The notes under the pieces are model-generated. The model saw only the letters and a list, made by a program, of their open reading frames with translations. It was not told the DNA's origin and searched no databases. Both the position numbers and the translations under genes were made by a program. DNA of 64,000 bases. It comes from Prorocentrum cordatum (lineage: Eukaryota; Sar; Dinophyceae; Prorocentrales; Prorocentraceae). Of the stretch, positions 19,644 to 31,360 are shown one piece after another. Position 1 is the stretch's first letter; each line of letters begins with the position of its first letter. The DNA lies in NCBI GenBank assembly GCA_963575745.1, contig CAUYUJ010015749.1:409069-473068 (forward strand), written 5' to 3'.

Positions 19644-19772
19644 TGCAGGCCCTCCGCGCCCCGACGCGGGCCGGCTGCGTGCCGCTGCAGCCGCTGGCGG
19701 AGCTGCTGGCCTGCGCGGACGGGCGGGCGCGGTGCGCCGCGGCCGTGGCCCTCGGCGCCGCGGGGGAGGGGG
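19644..19772 (+). CDS. HEAT-repeat protein, exon 4 (3' end uncertain)
   Basis: Acceptor AG at 19642-19643; two bases complete a Val codon with exon 3, then QALRAPTRAGCVPLQPLAEL and LACADGRARCAAAVALGAAG follow. LAELLACADGRARCAAAVAL is a full HEAT repeat. The 3' boundary is uncertain: no clean GT is visible before the element sequence that starts near CGGCGGCGCGCACAGG (19790). Confidence 0.6.
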
Positions 19773-19789
19773 CCTCTGGCTACATCTCG

Positions 19790-20010
19790 GCGGCGCGCAC
19801 AGGGCTCCTAGGGTCAGGGGATCGCAAGCATAGTTTAAGGGGGCGTGGATTGGCGACAGGTCCCGTTTCCATGGGGAACCGCGGACTGTCGCCGCCGAAC
19901 GAGGCGGCACCGGCCGCATTTTGGGGAGGGCACCTCCCTTGATCCATGGATTTGGCGACCTCGCGCCAAATCCATGGATCGCTAGTCCATGCTTGCGCGT
20001 CCCCGAGTGG
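19790..20010. repeat. Dispersed repeat W with GATCCATGG hairpin, copy 1
   Basis: Shares about 190 bp with 40880-41065, including GGGGGCGTGGAT, TTTCCATGGGGAA and CGGCACCGGCCGCATTTTGG. Near its right end GATCCATGGATTTGGCG and CGCCAAATCCATGGATC form a hairpin (19940-19982). Confidence 0.8.
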
Positions 20011-20029
20011 AGGAACACGCGTGCACCAA

Positions 20030-20170
20030 GGTTCCGGGTTTCGGGCGGCTTCGTCGGTTCTCGGCGGTCTTATTGCCTCGGGGCACCTTCCAGCGGCTGC
20101 GCCTCGCCGAGAGCGTCCCGGGGGGTGCCCGGATCGTCCCGAACGGCCGCCGGGTGCCCGAGCCACGGCC
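20030..20170. repeat. Dispersed repeat V, copy 2
   Basis: GGCTTCGTCGGTTCTCGGCG and CGGATCGTCCCGAACGG blocks are shared with 38640-38815 and 42290-42425. Confidence 0.65.
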
Positions 20171-20329
20171 CGAAGGCCTTCGGTCGGCGCGCTCGCTCTG
20201 CTCCCAGCCATCTTCTTGCACCCCCCAGCCTGGATGCCTACACATCATCGAAGCTTGCCTGGGCATGGCCATGTGGATGGCTAGCCGTGCCACTGCTGAT
20301 GCTTAGGCATCCGCATGGGTATGCCTACG

Positions 20330-21065
20330 CCCTGCGAGCCTGAAACGGATAGAGACCGAGTTTATGGACTACCCCCTGCGCAACGTTTGCGGTGTTGAGA
20401 AAGTGCTGCGCCTGCCATGCCGTACGAGCCTGAAGCGGATGCAAACCGCGCTCAGGGGTGTGGTGTCGAGAAAGTGCCACGCTTGCCACGCCTTGCGAGG
20501 CTGAAACGGACAGAGGCCGCGTTCGGGACCACCTCCTGCGCACCCCCTGCGGTGTCGAGGACATGCTACGGGACCACCCCCTGCGCACCGTGTCGAGAAA
20601 GTGACACGCCTGCTACTCCGTGCGAGCCTGAAGCGGATAGGGCTCAGGGACCACCCCTTGCGCATCCCCTGCCGCGTCGAGAAAATGCAGCGCCAACCAG
20701 GCTGTGCTAGCTTGAAAAGGATAGAGACCGCGCTCAGGGACCTTCCCTGCGTACCCCCCGGTGGTGTCGAGGATGTGGTGTGCTTGCCACGCCCTGCGAG
20801 CCTGAAACAGATAGAGACCGCGTTTATGGACTACCCCCTGCGCACCCCCGCACCCCTGTGGTGTCGAGAAAGTGCAACGTCTGCCACGCCGTGCGAGGCT
20901 GAAGCGGATAGGGATCGCGCTCATGGACCACCCCCTGCACATCTTCTTCTGGTGTCGAAGAAATGACACGCCACACCCTGCGAGCCTGAGATGGATAGAG
21001 ACCGCACCCCCAGTGCACCCCTTCTGGCGTCGTTACAACGCGTGCAAGGCCCTGAGAGCCTGTGC
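20330..21065. repeat. Degenerate 80-bp satellite, minus orientation
   Basis: About nine diverged units containing GACCACCCCCTGCGCACC, GTGTCGAGAAAGTG and CCACGCC(G/C)TGCGAG. They correspond to the reverse complement of the 25.5-27.0-kb array and are much older. Confidence 0.75.
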
Positions 21066-21099
21066 TGCATGTACGCGCGTGCTCGTCTGCAAGTTGTGC

Positions 21100-21300
21100 A
21101 TGTGATGTGCGTGTGTGTGTGTGTGATTGTCTGTGTGTGTGCACTGTGTATGTTGCATATGCCTGATGTGCACGATGCAATCAGCACCCCAGATGTCTAC
21201 TAGCGTTGTCCAGTATGCGTGTGTGGCTGTATGTGCGTGTATGGCTGATGTGACCTGATGTGTGTGCGTGTGTATGATGTGTGTGCGTGCTGTGCAAGAA
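21100..21300. repeat. (TG)n-rich tract
   Basis: Interrupted TGTGTG/TGCGTG repeats. No gene. Confidence 0.8.
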
Positions 21301-21724
21301 AAAGAAGCGACGGGGAAGGTTGGCGCGATGAAACGCGAGTGTCAAGAGGCGATCGCGCATGGTGTGCGTGCCCTGTGGGTGGCGCAGTGCGTGCATGTGC
21401 GGCTGCATGCTGACGCGTGCATGACCTGGCAAGGAGATGCAAGGGCGGAGGAGGAGGAGGTGAGGGCGAACGCGGGCGCGACGCGGGTGGTGGAGAAAAG
21501 CAGAGCCCCACTCGGCATGTGGGGAGAGAACGGCTCCTCGGTGATCTGGGGTGGGTGCCAGGGCGCCTCTTGCCAGTGTTTTGCGCTCTTGTCGCCCTTG
21601 GGCCTCCTGGGGGTCCCCTCGTGGCCGCGGCGGGGCACGCAGCTCGAAGCAACCGTCGGGACGGACCCAGAGGGGTCTGGGGTGTGGGCCGGCCTTGGGC
21701 AGGTCTTGGCCATGGTCAGTCGGC

Positions 21725-22115
21725 CACGCGCAGAGTGTGGCACGGGGGGGAGGGGGCAGAAGGCCTCTTGGGAGCACCCCCTGCTTCTCAGAGGGCGCGG
21801 GCCCTTGTGGGTGCAGGGCCTGCGCCTTCTGAGAAGCAGCCTCCTTCTAAGATCGGGGGAGCGTAAGACCCGGGTTTGCCAGGACTCGGGTTCGCCATCG
21901 TTTTTTGACGACCGCGCCTCGGATTTTGACGAGGAGGAGTTTCGTGGGATGTCTGCAGCGGGAGGCCTCGTCAAAATGCAAGCTCGGCCTCGTCATTTTT
22001 TTGACGACCTCGTCGGGGATTTCCGAGTCCCCTGTACCCGGGTCTTACGCCCCCCTGATAAGAGGCCTTTCCCCCCTCTCCCTGCCCCCCTTGTGCACGC
22101 CGCCAACCTTGGCCG
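21725..22115. mobile_element. Family S element with nested inverted-repeat insert
   Basis: The left half (CTTCTCAGAGGGCGCGGGCC) and right half (AGAGGCCTTTCCCCCCTC) belong to family S. Between them 21851-22062 is a second element with inverted tips GCGTAAGACCCGGGT and ACCCGGGTCTTACGC and internal TTTTTTGACGACC repeats. Confidence 0.65.
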
Positions 22116-22314
22116 CGGTCAAGGGGCGCGTGCCCTGCCCGTTTCCATCCGTTCGGCGCTCGCGCAGGGAGCCCTCGTCGAGCTCGATCGCGCGGCTCTC
22201 GCGCGGAGGACCGCCGCAAGATTGGGCACTCGGCGCCACCCAGACATGCCCTGGGTTTCTTGAGGAGCGCGGGGGGGGTACGGTAGGTTCGCGTCGTGTC
22301 GACCGGTGGCGACC

Positions 22315-22350
22315 CCGCCGCCGGCGTTCAACGTTGAACGCCGGCGGCGG
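22315..22350. repeat. 36-nt perfect palindrome
   Basis: Two 18-nt arms (CCGCCGCCGGCGTTCAAC and its exact complement) with no loop. Around it GTTCAACGTTGAAC-like motifs recur (22359-22410), and GCGGTGTCAAAAACCA (about 22422) also occurs near 5295. Confidence 0.95.
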
Positions 22351-22439
22351 CCCAGAATCGATCGATGTTGAACGATTGGACGTTGCGGAAACGGCCGATC
22401 GTTCAAGGTTGAACGATCCCCGCGGTGTCAAAAACCAAC

Positions 22440-23590
22440 GCCGGGGTCGACACGACACGAGCCTGCCGTACTTCCCCGACGGGGGTCAGCCTCGCCTCGT
22501 CGTCGCGCCGCGACGGGGGTCGGAGCGCCTTCGGCGCGCGGTGGCTGCCCGCGACGGGGGTCGATGCGGGGCTGCAGGCGGGGGCGACGCCCCCCCTCCG
22601 ACGCCTCTCAAGGAACTCGGGGTGCTCGTGCTGTGGGCGCGTCGGCCCCGCCAGGGCGACGCGCGCGCTCGTTGCGGGCGCTCTCTGGCCGTGCCGCTCG
22701 GGGAGCGATCTGCCGGAAGACTTGTGCGAGCTATCTCGTCGTGGCGGCCGTGCACCTCCAGCAGCAGCACATAGTCACAGTGAGGGGGCCGAGCGGCCAC
22801 TCAGTGTCCCTGGGTGCGTGGCTGAAGTGGGGGTCCGCGGTGCGGATTGTGGTCGGTGGTGCTGCTGCTAGTGTTGTTGAACCCTCACGACTGAAAAGTA
22901 ACTTTTGTTGATCACCCCCCTCCGGTGACCATTGCGTTTTTCAATTGAAGTGCTTCCCCTAGTGCTCGCACCCTGTTTTTGTAAAGTCACGGCGCTCAAG
23001 CTGGGCCTTTGGCCCCCAGTTTGCAACAAGAACGGCTCCCGCCTGAGATCCCCTCCCAATATATTCCCAAAGTTTGATTTTGCGCGGGACTTCCTCACAA
23101 TCTATGTACGCATCGCGCTCTCGCGTTGGACTTCCTCACAATTTATTCAGACGATGCGCCCTCGGCGCTCATGAATCACGCTCTCGCTTTGGCTTCTCTC
23201 ACGATTTACTTGGGAATCGCGCTATCACTCGAGACTTCCTCGCGATTCATGCAGGACCCACGCTTCAGCAACCCGCCTTCTCGACCTCGTCGCCTGGGCC
23301 CGCCTTCCCGATATGCCCGCTATGGGTCTGCCCACCCCATCTGCCCATCTGGTTCTACCACTTGTTTTCTGCTCCTTGCCCCTCTCCTGCTAATTTCTCT
23401 CGTGCTCCATTCTTCTCACTCCCCCTTCCACCCGTCCTCTCTTCCCTTGTTCAGGGGCTGCACTAAATCCACATGGCAGGTAAGGAAGATATACCCCCAA
23501 GGGGGTTACAATCGAAGACGACGAAGGCGGGTACCGAGGGTTTGGGACAGATGTATTGGTTGGCACGTGAGCATATAGGAACGATCAGCC
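22440..23590. other. Stretch with no recognised gene
   Basis: GC-rich to about 22900, then AT-richer. Many open frames on both strands but no family resemblance. A CTCACAAT(C/T)TA motif repeats loosely at 23090-23250. Confidence 0.4.
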
Positions 23591-23665
23591 TTAAACATGA
23601 TTGTTGTTGTTGTTGGTGGTGTTGGTGGTGTTGGTTGTGTTGTTCGTGGTGGTGCTGGTGTTATC

Positions 23666-23698
<33 letters not shown>

Positions 23699-23860
23699 GG
23701 TGGTGGTGTTATTGTTGTTGCTGTTGATGTTGGTGGTGGTGTTGTTGCTGTTGTTGCTGCTGTTGCTGCTGTTGTTGTTCTTGTTGTTGTTGTTGTTGTT
23801 GTTGGTGTTGTTGTTGTTGTTGTTGTTGGTTGTTGTCCGTTGTTGTCCGTTGTTGTCGTT
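23590..23860. repeat. (GTT)n/(GGT)n tract
   Basis: About 260 bp of TTG, TGG and TGC trinucleotides. Confidence 0.9.
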
Positions 23861-23874
23861 GTCGTCGTTCCACT

Positions 23875-24270
23875 CGCGACCTGGCCCGGGACCCAACCGC
23901 GACCCGCCCGCGACCCACAGGCGACTCAACCGCGACCCACCCGCGACCCACCTGGGACCCACCCGCAACCCACCCGCGACCCACCCGCGACCCATCCGCG
24001 ACCAAACTCGCGCCCGCCCCCTCACTCTTATCCGCAACTGCGGGGTGCTACATATTAGCATTCGGCGGCGAGCGAGAGGGTGAAATGAGAAGGAGGAGGC
24101 CTTCTCAGAAGCCGGCGGTGCTACTCAGAAGCCTCCGGCCTTCTGAGAAGTCGTCTGTGTCTCCAGGGAAGGCTTAGAACATCTCTTAGAAGGCCCGAGG
24201 CTTCCCGACCCTTCTGAGAAAAGGCCCGCACCCTCTCACTCCCCCCCCCCCAGGCGCGCCGCCGAAAGTT
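23875..24270. repeat. GACCCACCCGC minisatellite plus family S element, copy 2
   Basis: Same order as 16680-17035: the 11-bp array, then ATCCGCAACTGCGGGGTGCT, then a CTTCTNAGAAG-type inverted-repeat element. Confidence 0.8.
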
Positions 24271-24689
24271 ACCCACCCGCGCCGATCTTGGCCACACCCT
24301 GAGAGCCGACGTTGCGAAAAAAATGCAACATCGCGAAAAATCACTACCGTAGCCCCAGACCCCATCTCCCTGCGGCACTCGACGAGCCGCCATCGGTCTG
24401 TGAGGGCCCCGCGGCCCGAAAAATCGAGCGAAAACGCACGGCGTGAAGAAAGTGCGCCCCGTGGCCGAGGTATGCCGGACGGGGTTAGGACGAGGGTAAC
24501 TCCGTTCCAGAGCGTTCCAGGACGCTCCGTGGCCGAGGTATGTCGGACGGGGTTAGGACGAGGGTAACTCCGTTCCAGAGCGTTCCAGGACGCTCTGAGA
24601 AGGCCGCGGCGCCCGATGCATCCTCCAGAGCCGCCGGATCTCAGAGATTCTCGATTCTTCTTCACCGGATTTGATCCTCGTCCGGGCCT

Positions 24690-24862
24690 CGTCTTCGGCA
24701 CCGCCGAAGACCGCCGCACGGCCGCCGAGCGCCGCCGAAGGAGGCGTGTGGGCAGCCACGGGGGGTGCCTGCGGCCGAGCGATCGCAACCCTCCTGCGCG
24801 CCGCCGAGCATCGCCGCGCTCGCGGGCCTGCTCGTGTCGGGTCGGACGAGCGAGGGGTACAG
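24690..24862 (+). CDS. Possible HEAT-type exon
   Basis: One plus frame reads AEGGVWAATGGACGRAIATL and LRAAEHRRARGPARVG, with an Ala/Gly-rich helix followed by an IATLLRAA helix, loosely like the HEAT exons on either side. Neither boundary is convincing and other frames are open. It lies between an element with GTTCCAGAGCGTTCCAGGA repeats (24480-24600) and a (CTC)n tract (24885-24950). Confidence 0.25.
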
Positions 24863-25365
24863 TCCGTATCGTTCGACCGATCCCTCCTCCTCCTCCCCCT
24901 CCTCCTTCTCCTCCTCCTCCTCCTCCTCCTCCTCCTCCTCCTCCTCCGCGGGTCATCAAAACATCACGGCGGGAGGTTTTCCGCTATTTTCGGCCTCTGG
25001 GGCTCCGGGCCCGGCCGCGAGCCGTCAAAGAAGGACTCGGGATGAGAAATTGGTCCTGGGGAATGGGTCGAGACTTCAGGTCGGGGCTCAATAGACGGGG
25101 GTCAATGCAAACGGGGGTCAGCCAGGGCACCAGATCCTGCAGGATCCTGCGAAGACCCCATCCGGCTGACCCAGGTTAGGGAGCCGCTCGTGGCCGCGAG
25201 GCGGCCGCGCATGTTGGCTGACCCGGGTTTGCGAAGACCTGCGTTGCAAGATTTTTTTTTCCTGCATTGTAGTTTTTCCCCACATGCTTCGTGGGGTTCT
25301 GGTTTTCTTCCCTGCCGCGTCGCACCCGCGTCTCACCTCACACCTCCCCTCCTCCTCACAGCACT

Positions 25366-25460
25366 GCTCAGCACAGCTCAGCTCAACTCAGCTCAGCTCA
25401 GCGCGGCACAGCTTAGCACAGCTCAGCTCAGCTCAACTCAGAACAGCACAGCACAGCGCA
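25366..25460. repeat. CTCAG/CACAG pentamer array, left arm
   Basis: Runs of CAGCTCAGCTCAG-type pentamers. Matching arrays lie at 32925-33005 (inverted) and 57161-57427. Confidence 0.9.
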
Positions 25461-25470
25461 GCACCCCACA

Positions 25471-27032
25471 CCAGGGTCGTCCAGGCATAGCAGGCGTGGC
25501 AGTTTCTCGACACCAGAGGGGGTGCGCAGGGGGTGGTCTCCCTATGCGCGCCAGGGTCGTCCAGGCATAGCAGGCGTGGCATTTTCTCGACACCAGAGGG
25601 GGTGCGCAGGGGGTGGTCTCCCTATGCGCGCCAGGGTCGTCCAGGCATAGCAGGCGTGGCATTTTCTCGACACCAGAGGGGGTGCGCGCAGGGGGTGGTC
25701 TCCCTATGCGCGCCAGGGTCGTCCAGGCATAGCAGGCGTGGCATTGTCTCGACACCAGAGGGGGTGCGCAGGTGCTGGTCTCCCTATGCGTGCCAGGGTC
25801 GTCCAGGCATAACAGGCGTGGCATTTTCTCGACACCAGAGGGGGTGCGCAGGGGGTGGTCTCCCTATGCGCGCCAGGGTCGTCCAGGCATAGCAGGCGTG
25901 GCATTTCTCTGCAGCAGGGGGGTGCGTGCCAGGGTCGTCCAGGCATAGCAGGCGTGGCATTTTCTCGACACCAGGGGGTGCGCAGGGGGTGGTCCCTGCG
26001 CGCCAGGGTCGTCCAGGCATAGCAGGCGTGGGCGTGGCAGCAGGGGGGCAGCAGGGGGTGGTCTCCCTATGCGTGCCAGGTCGTCGTGGCATTTTCTCGA
26101 CACCAGGGGGTGCGCAGGGGGGGTTCCAGGCCGCGCCAGGTCGTCCAGGCATAGCAGGCGTGGCATTTCTCGACACCAGAGGGGGTGCGCAGGGGGTGGT
26201 CTCCCTATGCGCGCCAGGGTCGTCCAGGCATAGCAGGCGTGGCATTTTCTCGACACCAGAGGGGGTGCGCAGGGGGTGGTCTCCCTATGCGCGCCAGGGT
26301 CGTCCAGGCATAGCAGGCGTGGCATTTCTCGACACCAGAGGGGGTGCGCAGGGGGTGGTCTCCCTATGCGCGCCAGGGTCGTCCAGGCATAGCAGGCGTG
26401 GCATTTTCTCGACACCAGAGGGGGTGCGCAGGGGGTGGTCTCCCTATGCGTGCCAGGGTCGTCCAGGCATAGCAGGCGTGGCATTTTCTCGACACCAGAG
26501 GGGGTGCGCAGGGGGTGGTCTCCCTATGCGTGCCAGGGTCGTCCAGGCATAGCAGGCGTGGCAGTTTCTCGACACCAGAGGGGGTGCGCAGGGGGTGGTC
26601 TCCCTATGCGTGCCAGGGTCGTCCAGGCATAGCAGGCGTGGCATTTTCTCGACACCAGAGGGGGTGCGCAGGGGGTGGTCTCCCTATGCGTGCCAGGGTC
26701 GTCCAGGCATTGCAGGCGTGGCATTTTCTCGACACCAGAGGGGGTGCGCAGGGGGTGGTCTCACTATGAGTGCCAGGGTCGTCCAAGCATTGCAGGCGTG
26801 GCATTTTCTCGACACCAGAGGGGGTGCACAGGGGGTGGTCTCCCTATGCGTGCCAGGGTCGTCCAGGCATAGCAGGCGTGGCAGTTTCTCGACACCAGAG
26901 GGGGTGCGCAGGGGGTGGTCTCCCTATGCGTGCCAGGGTCGTCCAGGCATTGCAGGCGTGGCATTTTCTCGATTCCAGAGGGGGTGCGCAGGGGGTGGTC
27001 TCCCTATGCGTGCCAGGGTCGTCCAGGCATAG
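25471..27032. repeat. 80-bp tandem satellite, left arm
   Basis: About 19 units of 80 bp, each with TCGTCCAGGCATAGCAGGCG, TTTCTCGACACCAGAGGGGG and GGTGGTCTCCCTATGCG. Units between 25905 and 26150 are truncated. Since 80 is not a multiple of 3 every frame is visited; the long open frames are not genes. Confidence 0.95.
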
Positions 27033-27939
27033 CCTCTAGTGCGGGATTGCGTATTACCTCTCGTATCCAAGTGCCAGGCGACGCCGGATATGACCGTCAC
27101 AGATGACTCCTCAACCCCTCCTCTCCCCCTACACGTCCTCTCCCTCCTTTCAACGACCACAGGGGGCACCTGAGAGCGTGACGGCGGTGGTAGTGGTAGC
27201 GTGGTTCACACAAGACATAAAATCAGTATGTGGGGTTCCTCGGTAGCGTAATTTAATTTCCTGCTGACCCGGGTTTGGATTGACCCGGGTCAGAAGATCC
27301 CCGATCAGGGGTCGACAACATGAAAAATCGATGACGTCGGGGGTCTGGGACCCTGAAGTAGTTGTGCGCACCGTACCCGGTGGCCCTCCCGAGGCGTTGT
27401 GGATCCCCGACCCAGGAATGGTACGGTGCATAGTTTTTCGGCCCTCGAATCCGCACAACTGTGCAATCAGTCAAACGTCTATGCAGCTTTTCGTACACTT
27501 GGATGGTCTTCTACCTGGTCTTCGGCATGTTCTTCATCGGATTCTTCACTGGCGTGCCGTTGCTTTCAAAAAAATCCCGATCTCCACTGTCCCACCAACC
27601 CAGTTGAGCGACAGAGGACAACGGGCTCGTCTCCACCGACACTGGCGCGCAAGCTGCCCCCTGGTAAGGTCGCGCGCGGGCGCCCTCGTCTCCAGTGCAG
27701 CGCGCTGCGCCGGCGGCCCGCGTAGGCCCGCCGCGTATGGTCGCTGTGGCATCTTGCGTAAGGCCTGTGTTTCCCAACCATCCTGTGGTGTTGGGTCCTC
27801 GTCTTGAAGAGACGGTGCCCCGCGTCTCGCCTTCCTTCCTTCCTCCTCCCCCTCCTCCCTCCTCCCCCTCCTTGCCTCTGCTCCCGGCACACCTCTCACA
27901 CGCTTCGTAGCCCCATAGGGAGCTCGCCAGGCTAATTTC

Positions 27940-28215
27940 TTCGCCCAGTTGGGGGTATACCCTTCGAAACTCGAAGGGAACAGCCTACGTCCCCATCTGG
28001 CAGGGTAGATCAGCCAGCGGGGCCCAGGCCACGCCCGTGGAGGTAGGGATCGGCTGAACGTGTAAACGATGCTCAATAGGGAAAGGGCAGGGCTGGTTCC
28101 GATTCCTCCGACACGATTCGATTCGGTCTCGATCGGTTCCGACTCCGATTCGAATCGATTTCGGATTCCGATGGGGATGGCGGTGTCTCCATGAAGGAGG
28201 CCTTCCCAGCTTGCC
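27940..28215. repeat. Dispersed repeat Q, copy 3
   Basis: Matches 16205-16510 including CAGGCCACGCCCGTGG and CGATTTCGGATTCCGATG. It lies inside the core of the giant inverted repeat. Confidence 0.8.
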
Positions 28216-28473
28216 GCTTTCCGCTGAGTCGAGATCTCCCGGCGTGGCTGCCGATCTCCTCCGATCCGAGTCATTCTGATCGCCGATCCGACTTGTCGAT
28301 TCGATTCTGGGCTCTCCTGCGCGGAGCGAAGGTGAACAAAGCACAGCAGACACGTGCGATAGAACCCCGTGCTGTGTGACGTCCTGGGACACGCTCGTCG
28401 TCGATCTTCGAGGGCCCCAAGGGTGCCCCAGGGCTTCGCTGTGGGTCCCTGGGGCCATCGGGGAATATATACA

Positions 28474-28477
<4 letters not shown>

Positions 28478-28518
<41 letters not shown>
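28478..28518. repeat. (TA)n tract
   Basis: About 40 bp of TA followed by ACATATAACGGCGCACCGGG. Confidence 0.95.
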
Positions 28519-28520
<2 letters not shown>

Positions 28521-28619
28521 CGGCGCACCGGGTCCGGGGGCCCGGGGCCGGGACCCCGACCACAAATGTGGGCCCCGGGGGGCCCGGAGGCTCGTCGGGG
28601 CTTGCCGGAGGCCTCCCCA

Positions 28620-29314
28620 GTCAGACAAGACGGCCCAAGAAGCGCCCAAGACGGCCCAAGAAACTTCCAAGAGGCCTCCAAGAGGGCTCCAAGATGCTGA
28701 AGATGGCCTCCAGACGTCCAAGGACGCCCCCAAGACGCCCCAAGAAGCCTCCAACATGCGTCCCAAGAGGGCCCCTAGACGCAAACATTGGCCCATTCCC
28801 TTTGTAAAACGTACATTTTTCACAAAGTTGCTTTTTGGGCTTTCCGACGTTACAGGACGGCCCACGAGGCGCCCAAGACCGCCCCAAGACGGCCCAAGAA
28901 GCTTCCAAGAGGGCCCCAGGACAGCCCAAGAGGGCCCCAAGACGGCCCAAGAGGCGCCCAAGATGGCCCAAGAGGGCCCCAAGACGGGCCCAAGAGGGGG
29001 CCCAGAGGGGGACCACGAACCGCAAGCTCGAGCCTTCCGCCCCAAGAGGCCGCCAGGAGGCCCCAAGGAGGCCCCTCAAGAGGCCCCAGGAGACCCCCAA
29101 GAGGCCCAAAGGAGGCCCCGAGAAGCCCCAAATCAGCCCCCAAGATGCTTCGAACCTGCTTCCAGAAGGCCCCCGACAGGTTCAGAGGCTCCCGAGAAGC
29201 TACGTCAAACTCCCAGCGAGAATGATCCTAGCTAGAACTTAAGCGCGCGCGAAGCGCGCGCGTGGTTCTAGTATATATATATATATATATATACATATGT
29301 ATATGTGTGTATAT

Positions 29315-29349
<35 letters not shown>

Positions 29350-30770
29350 CCCAGGGGACGAGGCCCGGGGGCCCGGGACCGCGACCTCGACAGCGCATGG
29401 GGGGACCGGGCGTCGTTTCCTTTTGATTTTTACAGGGTTTCGGCGCCCCGGGGCCAACAGGGCCCCAAGAGGCTGCAGGGAGGCCCCAGGAGGCCGCAGC
29501 GATGGCTCCAGACGCTTTTCAAGACGACTCCCATGACGCCAAGAAGGCCCCCGAAGGCTCCGAAGACGCCCCAAGAGGTACCCCGAGAGTGGCCCAATAA
29601 GCAACAATCGCAGATTTCCGATAGGGAAATCTGATATTTTTATGCGTGTTCGCCTTTTGGGCGTCCACTGCATCCAAGACGGCCCAAGAGGCACCCAAGC
29701 CGGTCGAGGATGCCCCCAAGAGGGCCCCAAGACGGCCCGCGAAGCCAAGACGACCCACGAGGCGCCCAAACCGCCCAAGAACGCCCCAAGGCGGCACCCA
29801 AGACGGGGACGAGGAACCTGAAATTCAGGCCTTTTGGCCCAAGAGACCCCTAGGAGACCCCAAGAGGCTCCAAGAAGGGGCCCAAGAGGCCCCAAGAGGC
29901 CCCCATGAGACCCGAAAAAACAGCACAAGAGGCTCCGAAGACGCCCCAAGAGGTACCCCGAGAGTGGCCTAATACGCAACAATCGCAGATTTCCGATAGG
30001 GAAATCTGATATGTTTGGCGTGTTTGCCTTTTGGGCGTCCACTGCATCCAAGACGGCCCAAGAGGCACCCAAGCCGGTCGAGGATGCCCCCAAGAGGGCC
30101 CCAAGATGGCCCACGAGGGGGCCAAGACGGCCCACGAGACGCCCAAACCGTCCAAGAACGCCCCCCCGGAGCCCAAGAGGCTTTTCCGGGGAGCCTCCAC
30201 AGCGCCCCAGGAGGACCCAAAACGCCTCCCACGAGCACCCAGAATGCGAAAGGATGGTCCAAGACGTTCCCAAGCAGCCCAAGTCAGCCTTCGGACGGCT
30301 ATCGAATCTCCCAGGTGGCCTCCAAGAGACCCCAAGAGAGGTCCGAGAGGCGTCCCGGGACGGCCCGAAGAGGCCCAAATCGTAGATTCCCATGTGTTTT
30401 TGCAATGTGTTTGGCTTCTCGCGTTTTTGAGCTTTCAATGGTCCAAGAGCGCCGAAGAGGCTCCCGAGACCGCCCCAAGACCACCCATGAGACCCTCAGG
30501 ACGGCCCCAAGACGAGCCAAGAAGGCTCCAACACTGCCGAAGAGGCGCCCGGGACAGCCCCAGACTACCCCAGAACAGGCCCAAAATGGGCCCAAGAGCG
30601 GGAGCAGGAGGCTTCCAGCGACCTCCGAGAGGCCTCTCGGACCCCCCAGAGGCCTCCAACACACCCCCGATCCTTGAGAGGCACAAAGAAAACGACGAGG
30701 CCCCAAGACCAAGAACAGCCCAAGAGAGCGAGAGCCGTCCCGACAGAGCCCAAAGAGGGTAAAATCGCTG
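28620..30770. repeat. CCCAAGA(G/C)GGCC minisatellite with higher-order units
   Basis: Units of 10-12 bp such as GGCCCAAGAGGCCCCAAGA fill 28620-29215, 29460-29950 and 30040-30770. A 370-bp higher-order repeat (29596 and 29964) includes CGCAGATTTCCGATAGGGAA and GCGTCCACTGCATCCAAGAC. Similar arrays: 33570-33960, 34225-34395, and in opposite orientation 53310-53465 and 56350-56520. Confidence 0.9.
29232..29271. repeat. GC-rich hairpin before a (TA)n tract
   Basis: CTAGAAC and GTTCTAG bracket GCGCGCGCGAAGCGCGCGC. It is followed directly by 85 bp of TA/TG repeats (29272-29356). The same hairpin precedes a (GTAT)n tract at 34746-34776. Confidence 0.85.
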
Positions 30771-31360
30771 ATTTCCAATGTTTTATTTTCAATTGTTGTT
30801 CGCCTTCTGACCTTTTCCCGCTTCTAACCCTCGAAGATCGAGGATTTTTTGGAAAAGAACGGAATTCCCAGAATTCCAGTTTTTTGTTAGTGGGACTCCG
30901 ACTCGGAGATCCCGCACATCCCTTGACATTTGGCCGGCACCGCGTCTCCCGGCTTCCCGGGGGGCCCCCAAGATGCCCGACAGCCCAAGACGACCCCAAG
31001 GAGCCCCCAGAACGTCCCTGCGCAGCCTGAGACATCCTTCCGACGGCTCTCCAGGCCTCCAGGAGGCCTCCAGAACCCCCATGGGGTCCGGAAGCCACGC
31101 CCATGAGGGGCCCGGCTAACAAAACCCGCGAGGCACAACTTACGCTACCGAGGAACCCCACATCCTGATTTTATGTCTTGTGTGAACCGCGCTACCACTA
31201 CCACCGCCGTCACGCTCTCAGGTGCCCCCTGTGGTCGTTGAAAGGAGGGGGAGGACGTGTGGGGGGAGAGGAGGGGTTGAGGAGTCATCTGTGACGGTCA
31301 TATCCGGCGTCGCCTGGCACTTGGATACGAGAGGTAATACGCAATCCCGCACTAGAGGCT

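Noticed and set aside
25366-25460. GAGCT-type pentamers resembling immunoglobulin switch repeats
   Set aside because: Coincidence of a short unit; the genome is not that of a vertebrate and there is no related context.
25471-27032. CRISPR-like array
   Set aside because: Units are contiguous and entirely repetitive with no variable spacers, and the setting is eukaryotic.
29232-29271. Helitron 3' terminus
   Set aside because: The hairpin and CTAG fit, but the second copy is not followed by T and no shared upstream element or TC 5' end is visible.
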